A stretch of 64,000 nt of DNA, taken from NCBI GenBank assembly GCA_030690365.1, contig JAUYGX010000079.1:26249-90248 (forward strand), written 5' to 3'. The first letter of the stretch is position 1. Each line of letters begins with the position of its first letter. The position numbers and the translations under genes were made by a program. Shown here one piece after another: positions 27,065-36,351 of this stretch. The notes beneath the pieces are model-generated. The model saw nothing but the letters and a program-made list of their open reading frames with translations, was not told where the DNA came from and did not search any database. The DNA comes from Bacteroidales bacterium. Its GTDB lineage: Bacteria; Bacteroidota; Bacteroidia; Bacteroidales; F082.

Positions 27065-29119
27065 TTAGAATTGCAAAATTTCCTTTGAAGACAGATTCGC
27101 GTCAATATCTTCCTCATAAAACCAAATTTCTCTTAGCTTTCTGTCGATTAATAGTTGTATCTGATCTCCTTTGAAAGGTGAATCGATTTGCGATGAATTT
27201 CCATAGCTTAGTATGCCTTTGGCTTTTATTTGTTTGCCAAATTCTACTACCGAAGTATAAGCGGATCCGCCTAGCAGGGTATATGTTGTTTTTGACATCG
27301 GACGGTAAAATCCGGCATTGAAACTTCCCAATTCGCTCAAACCTAATCCGCCATTATAAGATTTGTCGGCATAATTTATTTGATAAACTTCACCCATGGT
27401 AACATCAAGTCTTCCATATTTTTGCATCGTAATTTCTGCAACTTTCAATAATTTTTTCTTTGCTTCTTCCGAAAGGGTATTAGGAGTGTTTAAAGCATCA
27501 ACCGGGTTGAAATCTACAATAAAAATATCCATCTTTCTTGTCGCAAAATACCAATTCGTAAAGAGTACAGCCCCAACACTCTCAGTATCCAATTTCCTAT
27601 CCCATTTTTTTAGTACCACAGCTGCCTGGTTCAGCAATGATTCATCAGAATTTTCAGCATAACTTACCAATTCATCTACTGTTCTATCTGCTAATTCTGA
27701 GTAAGTGGATGATTGCATTTTTATAATTTCATCAAAACTCAGTTTGGGTTCACTTAGTATCATTTTAATGGAACGCCTGCTTCTGTAATCGAAGTTTGCA
27801 AAAGGTTGGCCAGTAATGTAGGAAGGATAATCTTTGGGTTCAGCAACAAATGGATAAGTACTGGTCCAGGGTCCATTGTTTGAATTGGCCACAAAGCCAG
27901 ATGTTGGATTCTGAATTTTTGGCAAATCGTAATATGCTACATATTCTTTTACTAGTGCCCCAGGTTTTGTGGATGGAATAACTCCAGACCAATCTTGCAA
28001 AGTACCATTCGGGCGTTTAGGAAGTATTCCGTTGTATAAATAGAATATTTCGCCTTGTTTATCGGCATAAATCAAATTTTGCAAAGGTAGCTGAAGCATT
28101 TCCATAGCTGACTGAAACTCCCTCAGGTTTTTAGATTTTGCCATGTCGTAAAACTGCTTCAAAAAATATGGACGGTCTAAACCTGACAGTCTTAAGGCAA
28201 GTGCTTTTCCATTTTTTTCTTCAATAATTAATCCGAAATCCGAGTTTTTAACCTGAATGCTTTGTGTAATAATAGAATCTCCCTGTTTGATTTTTAGTAT
28301 TTCAGAACGAATATCCAGTGGTTTCCAGTTGCCATCAACCAAATATGAATCGTTCTTGATTTCTATTTCAATTAAATCCATGGCATCAGCCTGATTGAAG
28401 GTAAGTCCCCAACCTAAATGCTCGTTAAACCCCATTGCAATTGAAGGGACTCCAAGTAATGAGATGCCATAAATATTGAAATGATCACTCTTCAGATGTG
28501 CTTCAAAAAACAAATAATCGTCGAACCAAGGCGGGTGCGGTTGGATAAGCAACAACGAATTGCCACTTTCTGATTTTGAAGGAGCAATGGCCCATGCGTT
28601 TGAACCTGCATTTTTCCATTCCGATACCTGAGGTTGCATAGCAAATGCACCCACCATTAAATGATAACTAACCTGAAGTTTAGCCAGTGGATCGATTTCC
28701 CTTATAGGCAGTACTATTTTTAATTCCTCCTTTATTGCTTCGGGATGGGTTCTGCAATAATCGTTCATCCCGGCTACAAATGAAGTGAGATTGAGTCTCA
28801 TGTCATCTGATTGTGCCTCAAACCACATTACCGCTCGATTTGGAATATCAAGCTTACTAATCAATTGATCGCTTTCCAGATTCTGGTCTCCTCCCCAATA
28901 TTCCGCCGACTGTCCCCTTGATTTTCCAAACTCTTTTAGAATCATGTTGGCATGGGCTTCCATTTGAGCCCATCCGAAACCATAATAAACATCTGCATCC
29001 GATTTACCTGAGGTATGAGGCACGCCCCAGTTATCCCATTTTATTTCTGTGCGCCCTTTTTCCTGCGCATATACTAAGCTGCTTAAGAAAACAGCGAATA
29101 TGATTCCTAATTTTCTCAT
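27065..29119 (-). CDS. Penicillin acylase family protein (Ntn-hydrolase), secreted
   Basis: The 684-residue protein has a signal peptide (1-19, ending SLVYAQ) and the fold of penicillin G acylase / acyl-homoserine-lactone acylase precursors. The nucleophile is expected at Ser173 in NAGSNAWAI, where self-cleavage after Gly172 would separate alpha and beta chains. Other family marks are GFGWAQMEAHANMI near the N-terminus, SIAMGFNEHLGWGLTFNQAD, and GFVANSNNGPW. It would hydrolyse an amide in the periplasm; the substrate (N-acyl amino compound, AHL or peptide) cannot be told. It is upstream of a truncated small gene, with no clear operon partner. Confidence 0.9.
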   Translation of the reverse strand: MRKLGIIFAVFLSSLVYAQEKGRTEIKWDNWGVPHTSGKSDADVYYGFGWAQMEAHANMILKEFGKSRGQSAEYWGGDQNLESDQLISKLDIPNRAVMWFEAQSDDMRLNLTSFVAGMNDYCRTHPEAIKEELKIVLPIREIDPLAKLQVSYHLMVGAFAMQPQVSEWKNAGSNAWAIAPSKSESGNSLLLIQPHPPWFDDYLFFEAHLKSDHFNIYGISLLGVPSIAMGFNEHLGWGLTFNQADAMDLIEIEIKNDSYLVDGNWKPLDIRSEILKIKQGDSIITQSIQVKNSDFGLIIEEKNGKALALRLSGLDRPYFLKQFYDMAKSKNLREFQSAMEMLQLPLQNLIYADKQGEIFYLYNGILPKRPNGTLQDWSGVIPSTKPGALVKEYVAYYDLPKIQNPTSGFVANSNNGPWTSTYPFVAEPKDYPSYITGQPFANFDYRSRRSIKMILSEPKLSFDEIIKMQSSTYSELADRTVDELVSYAENSDESLLNQAAVVLKKWDRKLDTESVGAVLFTNWYFATRKMDIFIVDFNPVDALNTPNTLSEEAKKKLLKVAEITMQKYGRLDVTMGEVYQINYADKSYNGGLGLSELGSFNAGFYRPMSKTTYTLLGGSAYTSVVEFGKQIKAKGILSYGNSSQIDSPFKGDQIQLLIDRKLREIWFYEEDIDANLSSKEILQF

Positions 29120-29179
29120 TTTATTTACTAGTTAACTTTTGTAACACTCATTTTATATACAAGAATCCATGTTTTCATT

Positions 29180-29554
29180 TTATCCATTTACTATACTGGA
29201 AGTAAAATCATGCCAGCGTTGGGCAGTTGCATTTAAAAATAGGGCTTCCCATTGTTTTGAAGTGGTATTGAATGTTCTGATATCAGTTGAAAAAAAACTA
29301 TTCGTATTTGTAAATTGCGATTGGAAGGTTTTGTGGTCTTCCAAAAACTTTCCTTTAATTGTACCTATCGCTTCTAATTTTGTAAAAGTCCCATCTTCTT
29401 GCCTCATTTCCATTTCAGATTTCCATTCTCCACGGTAATATTCAAATTGAGAAAGTTCCGGGATAGACTTGTCTGCATAGCCATAATTTGATTCTGACTG
29501 TGAGAACATAGTATAATAAAAAGAGAGAAGTAGGCATGTAGTAAATAATTTCAT
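29180..29554 (-). pseudogene. Small secreted protein, probably C-terminally truncated (DUF1579-like)
   Basis: The 124-residue frame starts with a signal peptide (ending YYTMFSQ). The segment LSQFEYYRGEWKSEMEM resembles the start of DUF1579/lipocalin-like proteins, which are usually about 60 residues longer, and the frame ends in a poorly conserved tail. I therefore suspect 3-prime loss. Function unknown. The family assignment is from pattern alone. Confidence 0.5.
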
Positions 29555-29657
29555 TTTATTGGTGTTTTTTTAAATTTCAATTGCTGCTTTTGTCTCTGTA
29601 TTTGACTCGGCGTGGTTTATTGTCACTGGCAGATACATGCACTCAGGCTATAGGTGG

Positions 29658-30800
29658 CTATCTTTTTAACAGCATTTTTTTAGTTTCAACAAATTTATTT
29701 GTAGCAAGTTGATAAAAATAAAATCCGTCTGGAATATTTTTAGCACTGAATAACACGCTGTGATTTCCAGCATTTAACGTATTATTGATAAGTTGCTCTA
29801 CCTTTTTGCCCTGCAAATCGTAAATGGAAAGTGAAACAAATGCTTCCTCATTTAAAGTAAAATGGATGCTTGTAGTTAAGTAAAATGGATTTGGAGCAAT
29901 ATGAATAGATTGGATAGGCTTCTTAACTTTTTCTGAAAGGGAGGTTACAGTCAAATCGATTTTTTGAAGATAATTGGCACTGGACAAACCTTTTGCCACA
30001 AAAAACTCCAGACCATCTGGAGAAATGCAAATTCCATCTGGATTTGAGAACTGAGCCTCGTCCAATGTGCCTCCCTGATGGCCATTAATACCTGAGCCGG
30101 CAAAAACAGACACCTGACCGGTGGTATCCACTGAAAACACCTTGTTCCCAGCCAGCGAGTTAACATACAGAAGGCCGGCATGATATTTCATGTGGCCGGT
30201 CTTCCAGGTTCCTGAAACAGGAATTGTTGCCAGAATCGTGCTATTCATGTTTGGGCTAACTTTAATAATATTTCCATTGTTGAAGTTGGCCACATACATA
30301 TTGTCTTGTTCATCCAACGCTATTCCACCGGGATTGATAAGCGGCTCACCTGAAAAAATAATGGTGGCTACTCCGGCAGTATCTATTTTAGTAATGAAAC
30401 CTGAACCATTATTCATGTTGTGCGTTACGAAAATATTCTCGTTTTCATCCATCGTCATTGGCCCAGGCCCGGGCTGAATATTCACATAGGTTGATACCAA
30501 TCCCATAGGAGTTACTTCTGAAATCCGGGCACTGTTCCATTCGGAAACGTAGAAATTCCCATTGGACCTTCTCACTAAATCTATGGGGCCTGACAAACCA
30601 CTTGCATAGATGGTAATTGAGCCATCAGGAAGGATCTTAAAAAGATAAGACCCCGACCAGCCCTCAACAACATAAAGCGTATCGTTATCTGGAAATAAGC
30701 CATCCGTATTGATTGAAGTGCTTAAATTGAAATCAGTAACCTGGGAATAAATTTTGCTCATTAGAATAATGAATACGACAAGTGCAAGCATCTGTTTCAT
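29658..30800 (-). CDS. Secreted NHL-repeat protein with T9SS sorting domain (paralogue 3)
   Basis: The 380-residue protein has a signal peptide (1-19), then an NHL/SMP-30-like beta-propeller (about 25-290) with repeats such as GPIDLVRRSNGNFYVSEW and NPGGIALDEQDNMYVANFN. The last 80 residues form a standard type A sorting domain starting IAPNPFYLTTSIHF and ending TKKMLLKR, so it is exported through T9SS. It is one of three tandem paralogues (also 30913 and 32077). Its C-terminal domain is nearly identical in DNA to that of 30913, unlike the rest. Confidence 0.88.
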   Translation of the reverse strand: MKQMLALVVFIILMSKIYSQVTDFNLSTSINTDGLFPDNDTLYVVEGWSGSYLFKILPDGSITIYASGLSGPIDLVRRSNGNFYVSEWNSARISEVTPMGLVSTYVNIQPGPGPMTMDENENIFVTHNMNNGSGFITKIDTAGVATIIFSGEPLINPGGIALDEQDNMYVANFNNGNIIKVSPNMNSTILATIPVSGTWKTGHMKYHAGLLYVNSLAGNKVFSVDTTGQVSVFAGSGINGHQGGTLDEAQFSNPDGICISPDGLEFFVAKGLSSANYLQKIDLTVTSLSEKVKKPIQSIHIAPNPFYLTTSIHFTLNEEAFVSLSIYDLQGKKVEQLINNTLNAGNHSVLFSAKNIPDGFYFYQLATNKFVETKKMLLKR

Positions 30801-30912
30801 AGCGGTTTAAGTTATAGATTGTTTTATGGTGATTATTTAAAAATGGTTTAATTATAAAGCAGATTTTCAATGCTTTATGATTTTTTACTTTTTTTCAGTT
30901 TGGTTTTGCAGG

Positions 30913-32064
30913 TTATCGTTGGAGCAACATTTTTTTAGTTTCAACAAATTTATTTGTAGCAAGTTGATAAAAATAAAATCCCGCTGTAATATTGTTAGCG
31001 CTGAATAACACGCTGTGATTACCTGCACTTAATGTAGTATTGATAAGTTGCTCTACCTTTTTGCCCTGCAAATCATATACAGTAAGCGTAACGAAATCTT
31101 CTTCATTTAAAGTAAAATGGATGCTTGTAGTTAAGTAAAATGGATTTGGGAAGTTTTGTTGAAGACTATTCTTGTTATGTACTTCTTTTGTACCGTCAAT
31201 ACCCGTGACGTTGCTCAAATCTATCATGCGTATCTTGCCAAGTTTTCCGTCGAGGATATAGAGTGTGTCTCCGATTTTGCTAATAGCGCAACTATTGGGA
31301 AAGTTAAACTGGGCTTCCAACAATTGGCCATCGACTATCTGATTGCCACCTGTTCCTGCATAATGTTCTTCCTCACCATTAAGTGTGTTTACCCGGTAGA
31401 TTTTTCTCAGATTTGGGCTTGGGAGATACACATAATTATCAGCGTAAACAATCTGGTTAATATTGGCTCCTGAAACCGAACTGAAATTGGAGATATTCTG
31501 GTTTGTATCTACCTCAAACACATTCCCGCCCGTTAAATTGGTTACATACATTACATGGTTTTCATCCATTGTAATACCAACGGCATCTTTAATCCCTGAG
31601 CCAAAAGCAACTACCTCCGAATTTCCGTTTAAGTCGAATTTGAGTACGGTTTTGCCATTCCCGCTGAAATTTGCTCCGTATAAAGTAACGAAAATCTCAT
31701 CTTCATCACTCACCATCAGTCCTGCCGGGCCATCCAATCCAGTGGCAAATTCGGTGACTACACCTTCGGGTGTAACTTTACTGATAGAATTACCAGAATA
31801 ATTTGAAACGTAAAGATTTTCTTGCGAATCAAAGCCCATTCCCACCGGGCCTGGCAATCCGGTCACATAGTCAGAAACAACACCTTCAGAGGTAATTTTT
31901 AGGATATTATCTTTGTTATAACCTCCCGAGACCAATACATTACCATTGGGTGCAACAATCATCCCATCACCGAAATTCGTTTGTATTGTAGCAATTGTAG
32001 TTACGCTTTGTGCAAATAATTGTGGAATTAAGCTGCAAAGCAGCATTGTGATTATATATTTCAT
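30913..32064 (-). CDS. Secreted NHL-repeat protein with T9SS sorting domain (paralogue 2)
   Basis: The 383-residue protein shares the layout of its neighbours: signal peptide ending LFAQ, NHL propeller with repeats like GPVGMGFDSQENLYVSNYSG, and the sorting domain NFPNPFYLTTSIHF to TKKMLLQR. Propellers of this type often bind ligands or carry lactonase activity, but no catalytic set was recognised. It starts 12 bp after the stop of paralogue 1, so both are co-transcribed from upstream of 33264. Confidence 0.88.
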   Translation of the reverse strand: MKYIITMLLCSLIPQLFAQSVTTIATIQTNFGDGMIVAPNGNVLVSGGYNKDNILKITSEGVVSDYVTGLPGPVGMGFDSQENLYVSNYSGNSISKVTPEGVVTEFATGLDGPAGLMVSDEDEIFVTLYGANFSGNGKTVLKFDLNGNSEVVAFGSGIKDAVGITMDENHVMYVTNLTGGNVFEVDTNQNISNFSSVSGANINQIVYADNYVYLPSPNLRKIYRVNTLNGEEEHYAGTGGNQIVDGQLLEAQFNFPNSCAISKIGDTLYILDGKLGKIRMIDLSNVTGIDGTKEVHNKNSLQQNFPNPFYLTTSIHFTLNEEDFVTLTVYDLQGKKVEQLINTTLSAGNHSVLFSANNITAGFYFYQLATNKFVETKKMLLQR

Positions 32065-32076
32065 GTTTTTTCTTTT

Positions 32077-33264
32077 TTAATGTGACACCAATATTTTAAT
32101 GCTTTGTGAAATTCCATTGCAATTTAATTTGCCTATATAAATACCAGATGCCAGTTCTCCTGTGTAGAAAGCGTGCTTTTGAACACCACATTTTTCCTTT
32201 GAAGAAACCAGGATTTGGATTGGCTTCCCATTTGAGGTAAATACTTGTAAATCAGTATTGCAATCAGCATCTAGTTTGTAAGAAATAGTTGTGTAAGTAT
32301 CACATGGGTTTGGAAAACAATTCAACTGTTTGATATTGTCATTTGATTCAAGATTACCAATGCTGGTTATATCAAGTATACCGGTAATCTCCCTCACCGA
32401 CTTTGTTGCATAATCAGAAACATACAGTTTATCTTGTTCAGCATTAGTAATTATTCCATTGGGCCTGTTGAACTGCGCAACATCTCCTGCTCCATCTGTT
32501 GTTGCGGGAGTTCCTGTTCCGGCAATCGCGATTACTTCACCTTCCAGACTAATTCTAAAGATTTTATGCACTCCAATTCCTGTTGCATATAAATACCCTG
32601 AAGCAAACGTCATAAAACCAACCCCCCAATTTGTTGTATGAGGGACTTCTGCTATAAAAGCCAATGAATCGCCATTTAGTAAAACCTTGAATATCTTCCC
32701 GTTGTTAAAGTTTGCAACGTAAAGATTATGATCGTTATCAAAGGCCATTCCTACAGGACCATTCAACTCGCTTGCGCCACAATACAAGCTTACATTTCCG
32801 TCCGAGCTCAGTTTGGAAATCTGGTTTCCTTGAGAGCTGGTGTATTGGCTTACAAAAAGCGTGTCGCTCATTGGATCGAAAATAATTCCTGAAGCCCCTG
32901 GAATTTTCGGGCCATAAATCGATTTATTTCCGAGACTGTCCAACTTATAGATTTGACTATTGGCAACATTAACAGCGAAATCAACAACATAAAGTTGGCC
33001 GTCGTGGCCGAAAGCCAAACCGTTGCAAGCACTGTATCCTGTAGAGAATTCACTTATATTACCATTGGGCTCTATTTTATAGACAGTTCCCGCACCTGAC
33101 GAGGGATTTCCGAAATGAGATCCATAAAGAGTACCAAACTGGTCCATTGCCAGTGCGTCATCAATACTACTATTTGGTCCGGCGATAGTGGTTACCACTA
33201 CTTGACAATAAACCTGAAGCTGTAGAACGGCAGCTACAATCAGAGTAAAAAATTTAGAGTACAT
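32077..33264 (-). CDS. Secreted NHL-repeat protein with T9SS sorting domain (paralogue 1)
   Basis: The 395-residue protein is the first gene of the tandem set. It has a signal peptide ending VYCQ, an NHL propeller (about 25-295) with GPVGMAFDNDHNLYVANFN, and a sorting domain beginning CFPNPCDTYTTISY and ending SIKILVSH. This domain differs from the other two, so only the two later genes share a recently exchanged tail. A -7 element lies at 33296-33303. Confidence 0.88.
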   Translation of the reverse strand: MYSKFFTLIVAAVLQLQVYCQVVVTTIAGPNSSIDDALAMDQFGTLYGSHFGNPSSGAGTVYKIEPNGNISEFSTGYSACNGLAFGHDGQLYVVDFAVNVANSQIYKLDSLGNKSIYGPKIPGASGIIFDPMSDTLFVSQYTSSQGNQISKLSSDGNVSLYCGASELNGPVGMAFDNDHNLYVANFNNGKIFKVLLNGDSLAFIAEVPHTTNWGVGFMTFASGYLYATGIGVHKIFRISLEGEVIAIAGTGTPATTDGAGDVAQFNRPNGIITNAEQDKLYVSDYATKSVREITGILDITSIGNLESNDNIKQLNCFPNPCDTYTTISYKLDADCNTDLQVFTSNGKPIQILVSSKEKCGVQKHAFYTGELASGIYIGKLNCNGISQSIKILVSH

Positions 33265-33295
33265 AGTTTTTGCTTTTAATTATTTAAGGATGTGG

Positions 33296-33303
33296 CAAAA
33301 CTA
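33296..33303 (-). promoter_or_regulatory. -7 element for the NHL gene set
   Basis: On the minus strand TAGTTTTG fits TAnnTTTG. It is 32 bp upstream of the ATG at 33264. The 12 bases around it (33294-33305) are identical to those around the -7 element at 58949-58956, ahead of another secreted-protein gene. Confidence 0.55.
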
Positions 33304-33374
33304 TGTTGACGGCATGTGTAAATCGTCCGAACACTTACTTTAAGACATATTTACCCGAAAAAAAGGATCGGAAA

Positions 33375-34484
33375 TTAACTTGTTATTTTGTTAATATACT
33401 CACGCGGAGTAAGTTCTGTTATTTTCTTAAATGCCGAATTAAATGTGGCTTTAGAATTAAATCCTGACTCATGAGCCAGAAAAAGTATGGTATAATTTTT
33501 ATTTTCTTCCAGTTGCACCAATTCTTTGAACTTTTGAATTCGATATGTATTTACAAATTCATAAAAATTCTTTTGGTAGTGTTCGTTGATTACCCTCGAC
33601 AGATCCCGTTGGTTTTTACCCATCTGCCGGGCCAGTTCACTTAATGTTAGTTTGGGGTTAAGAAAAGGTTTTTCAGAATTCATTACGTTTTCCAATTCAT
33701 CTTTGAGGCTGTCGTAAAAATCAGCTGAAAAATATCCTTGTTCGTACTTTGTCTGTTTTTCCGGAATGGATAATATGTCTGAATCGAAATAACTAAAATA
33801 GGCAAACAAAAAGGTTAAAAACGAAATCAGCAGCCAAACGAAATTATAGGTGAAAACTGTGCTAAATTGAAGGCCTTCAACATACTTTGAAACAAATCCA
33901 TAAAACCAAAATAAAATGATTACAGATACAACTGCCAAAAAAGTTTTGACATATTTAACCTGAGGTAAAAAGGACAGTTCTTTTACAATCCTTTTTTCAT
34001 AATCATTCACCAATTTGTAGCCTATGAAAATGTAAATCGCATTTTGCACTATCGCCAATAATTCCAAAAAGAAATAAACAGATCCCATGTTGGAGTAAAA
34101 AATGGAATTCTCAAATTGCTGTGGCCATAACAGCCTGTAAAAGAAATAAACTGAATAAATGGCCAAAGGAATAAAATGGGGATAATCTTTCCAGGTTGGG
34201 AAATATTTTCCGTCAAATAAATTTTTGAGGTAAAAAAAAGACAAGGGCCCGTAACAGAAAATAATAATATCCACCAGGCCACCCGGAAGAAATGTGTCTC
34301 CTACAGATGAAAAATAATAAGATAACCTTCCAATTAACGACAAAGAAATCAAGAAAACAAACAGGCTCAAAAGAATATTTGCTGTGTTTTTTCCTTTAGA
34401 TTTTACCAAAATAGCTACAGACAGAAAGAATCCCTGAACAATAGTTAGGATTGCAATTACCAGCCAAATAGTCAATTCACTCAT
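33375..34484 (-). CDS. Membrane-bound AraC family transcriptional regulator
   Basis: The N-terminal 235 residues hold about seven membrane helices, and the C-terminal 100 residues are an AraC-type helix-turn-helix with LTLSELARQMGKNQRDLSR and the second helix pair ILFLAHESGFNSKATFNSAF, ending ELTPREYINK. I start at the Met complementary to 34482-34484 (369 residues). A longer frame begins at 34547, but the -7 element at 34508-34515 places transcription start downstream of that codon. It lies upstream of the three NHL-protein genes in the same direction and may control them. Confidence 0.88.
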   Translation of the reverse strand: MSELTIWLVIAILTIVQGFFLSVAILVKSKGKNTANILLSLFVFLISLSLIGRLSYYFSSVGDTFLPGGLVDIIIFCYGPLSFFYLKNLFDGKYFPTWKDYPHFIPLAIYSVYFFYRLLWPQQFENSIFYSNMGSVYFFLELLAIVQNAIYIFIGYKLVNDYEKRIVKELSFLPQVKYVKTFLAVVSVIILFWFYGFVSKYVEGLQFSTVFTYNFVWLLISFLTFLFAYFSYFDSDILSIPEKQTKYEQGYFSADFYDSLKDELENVMNSEKPFLNPKLTLSELARQMGKNQRDLSRVINEHYQKNFYEFVNTYRIQKFKELVQLEENKNYTILFLAHESGFNSKATFNSAFKKITELTPREYINKITS

Positions 34485-34507
34485 AAAAAAGCAGAATTCA
34501 ATTGCGA

Positions 34508-34515
34508 CAAATATA
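34508..34515 (-). promoter_or_regulatory. -7 element for the AraC-type regulator
   Basis: TATATTTG on the minus strand, about 24 bp before the ATG at 34484. It decides against the longer open frame starting at 34547. Confidence 0.55.
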
Positions 34516-34726
34516 AGGTTTTGAAAGTATAAAATGAGCAAATACAAATGTTCATTCTTGATAAATTCTTTAATCCCGTTCTGGTTGGTTAGGCATAAAT
34601 GTTACATTCTATCTCACTGAAGTTACACTTTATAAACCTTTTCCTTTTCCATAAATATACAATTCACAGAGAATATTGGACATCAAAAACTTCTAATCTA
34701 AATTCATCAAGGCTAACAATGTCCAA

Positions 34727-34882
34727 GAGAAATAATAATAATTCCGGCAATTCTGGCCCAATGATCTTTCGGGTTCTCCTGTCCACATAGGATGAGTGTT
34801 TTGCCGGGAATAAATACCAACAGCAGACCTATCAGCACCACATAGATGCCCCGATAAAAATACTAAGTGTAGCAGCGTTCAT
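34727..34882 (-). pseudogene. Frameshifted remnant of a small membrane protein
   Basis: The minus strand begins MNAATLSIFIGA and then, after one frame change near 34840, reads IYVVLIGLLLVFIPGKTLIL and NPKDHWARIAGIIIISLG, a small inner-membrane protein sequence. The reading frame is broken and the end is missing. It follows the hydrolase remnant by 2 bp, so the two were probably co-transcribed once. Confidence 0.5.
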
Positions 34883-34884
34883 AG

Positions 34885-35133
34885 TTATTTGCTTAGAATT
34901 TTATTTAACCAATCGCTTACAGCAGGAAGATATTCGGGTGATAGTATTTGAAAATACGGGTAGTTTTTATTCAGGTACGTCATCGAATGGGAAGTATTTT
35001 CCAAAGTAATAACTTTACGATTGGTTGATTTAGATTTTGTAATTGCATTTTCAATAACGGAACCATTCTGAAGTCAATCCAGATTTTTCCAACAATCCGG
35101 TAAAAATGTTGGAGCATCCTGGGGACTGATCAA
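34885..35133 (-). pseudogene. Remnant of an alpha/beta hydrolase
   Basis: The minus-strand frame reads ISPQDAPTFLPDCWKNLD, an in-frame TGA at 35074-35076, then LQNGSVIENAITKS, LENTSHSMTYLNKNYPY and PAVSDWLNKILSK. This is the C-terminal end of an alpha/beta hydrolase, with the catalytic His probably in NTSHSM. The 5-prime part with the nucleophile is gone. The live hydrolase at 35358 is not an obvious duplicate of it. Confidence 0.6.
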
Positions 35134-35357
35134 TTATATGCAGGCGACCGAAGTATTACTAAGATTATATAATAATATGCACGCATTGATTTTTCTTTAA
35201 AAAATTCAAAATCCATAAATAGACTGGATCATCTGGTATTTGGTGGGGTAAAGCTAGGAATAAATTTTATTGTTTTGACATTGGGGGTGGGTGGGAATGA
35301 AAAATGAGAAATGGGCAGCTGAACACCAACTGTTTTATGTTGTGTGCTAGCTGGTGT

Positions 35358-36305
35358 TCATTCATTCCATTGTTTAATCGTAGATCCTATTTCATATCCA
35401 ATATCATTTAGAATAGATAAGTGTTTTCGATTTGGCAGTATTTTAGCGATAGTTTTATTGTTTTTTAATATTGGAAGATTTGCATATTCAATAACTTTTT
35501 GAGGTTCAAATAATTCATCTTGTTCACCAATAAATAGTGCAATTGGCTCAATTATTTTTCGAAATTGTTTCTTTGGATTATTTGGCGTCAGAGCATTAGC
35601 CATATTAACACTTATAGAAGTCAATATTAAAGGATTATCTTTAATTATTGTTTCCGGATAATTGAAAAATACAGCCTTAGAGTGTTGCAAAAACAAACCT
35701 TGTGACATTCCATTAATTACAAATTTCCAAATCTTTACGGTCGCAAATGGCATTCGGTTTTCTCTATCTGTATTCGATTTGTAACCTAATTCAGGCGAAA
35801 TAAAAAAATAACCGTTTACAGTTTCTTTTTTCTTCCAATTGCTATAATTAAGAACCAATCCCCCTCCTGATGAATGACCTCCTAAATAAATTGGTAGTTT
35901 GTTCCCTGTCTTTGCTATTTGAATCATTGAACTTATATCCTTATTCAGACTATTAATGTTAGGACAGTCTCCTCTATTTCCTTCTGATAATCCATGTCCT
36001 CTGATGTCAATCAGGAGTGTTTCAATATTAAAACTGTCTTTTAGCTTTTGAGCTAATTTAAAATAGCCTAACCTGCTGTGTGCTCCTCCTCCGTGAATAA
36101 ATATCAATTTAGCAATTACACTGGAATCAGGAATAAATTGGTAATAATTAATTTTAGTCTTATCATAACTTTCAAATTGCAGTGGTTCTGCGCTGATATC
36201 TTTGCCATTCCCTTTTATTTCATCAAATGAAAATGCTTGTTGATTTTCCTGTCCCATCACATTTAGTGTTAAAATACAAATAAAAATTGCTTGTAATTGT
36301 TTCAT
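35358..36305 (-). CDS. Secreted alpha/beta hydrolase (lysophospholipase-like)
   Basis: The 315-residue protein has a signal peptide (ending NVMGQ) and the serine-hydrolase fold. The oxyanion segment is IFIHGGGAHSR near 69-78, followed by DIRGHGLSEGN; the nucleophile Ser145 lies in GGHSSGGG, the acid is probably in FIGEQDELF and the His in NRKHLSIL. This resembles monoglyceride lipase/lysophospholipase proteins. The substrate is not known. It is the last of a same-direction set with DUF4386 and DUF6326 membrane proteins and another hydrolase. Confidence 0.86.
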   Translation of the reverse strand: MKQLQAIFICILTLNVMGQENQQAFSFDEIKGNGKDISAEPLQFESYDKTKINYYQFIPDSSVIAKLIFIHGGGAHSRLGYFKLAQKLKDSFNIETLLIDIRGHGLSEGNRGDCPNINSLNKDISSMIQIAKTGNKLPIYLGGHSSGGGLVLNYSNWKKKETVNGYFFISPELGYKSNTDRENRMPFATVKIWKFVINGMSQGLFLQHSKAVFFNYPETIIKDNPLILTSISVNMANALTPNNPKKQFRKIIEPIALFIGEQDELFEPQKVIEYANLPILKNNKTIAKILPNRKHLSILNDIGYEIGSTIKQWNE

Positions 36306-36351
36306 TTTTAGCTCAGTTCATCGTTCGTGGATGGACTCTTTACAATCAAAT

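Larger units (their letters stand above)
34548..35357. other. Gene-poor stretch holding two remnants
   Basis: Apart from the promoter at 34508 and the hydrolase and membrane-protein remnants (34727-35133), nothing coding was seen. An imperfect inverted repeat with arms near 35320-35331 and 35349-35360 may end transcription of the hydrolase gene at 35358. Confidence 0.5.

Noticed and set aside
34599..34790. Plus-strand frame of 63 residues
   Set aside because: It lies opposite the membrane-protein remnant and has no coding character.
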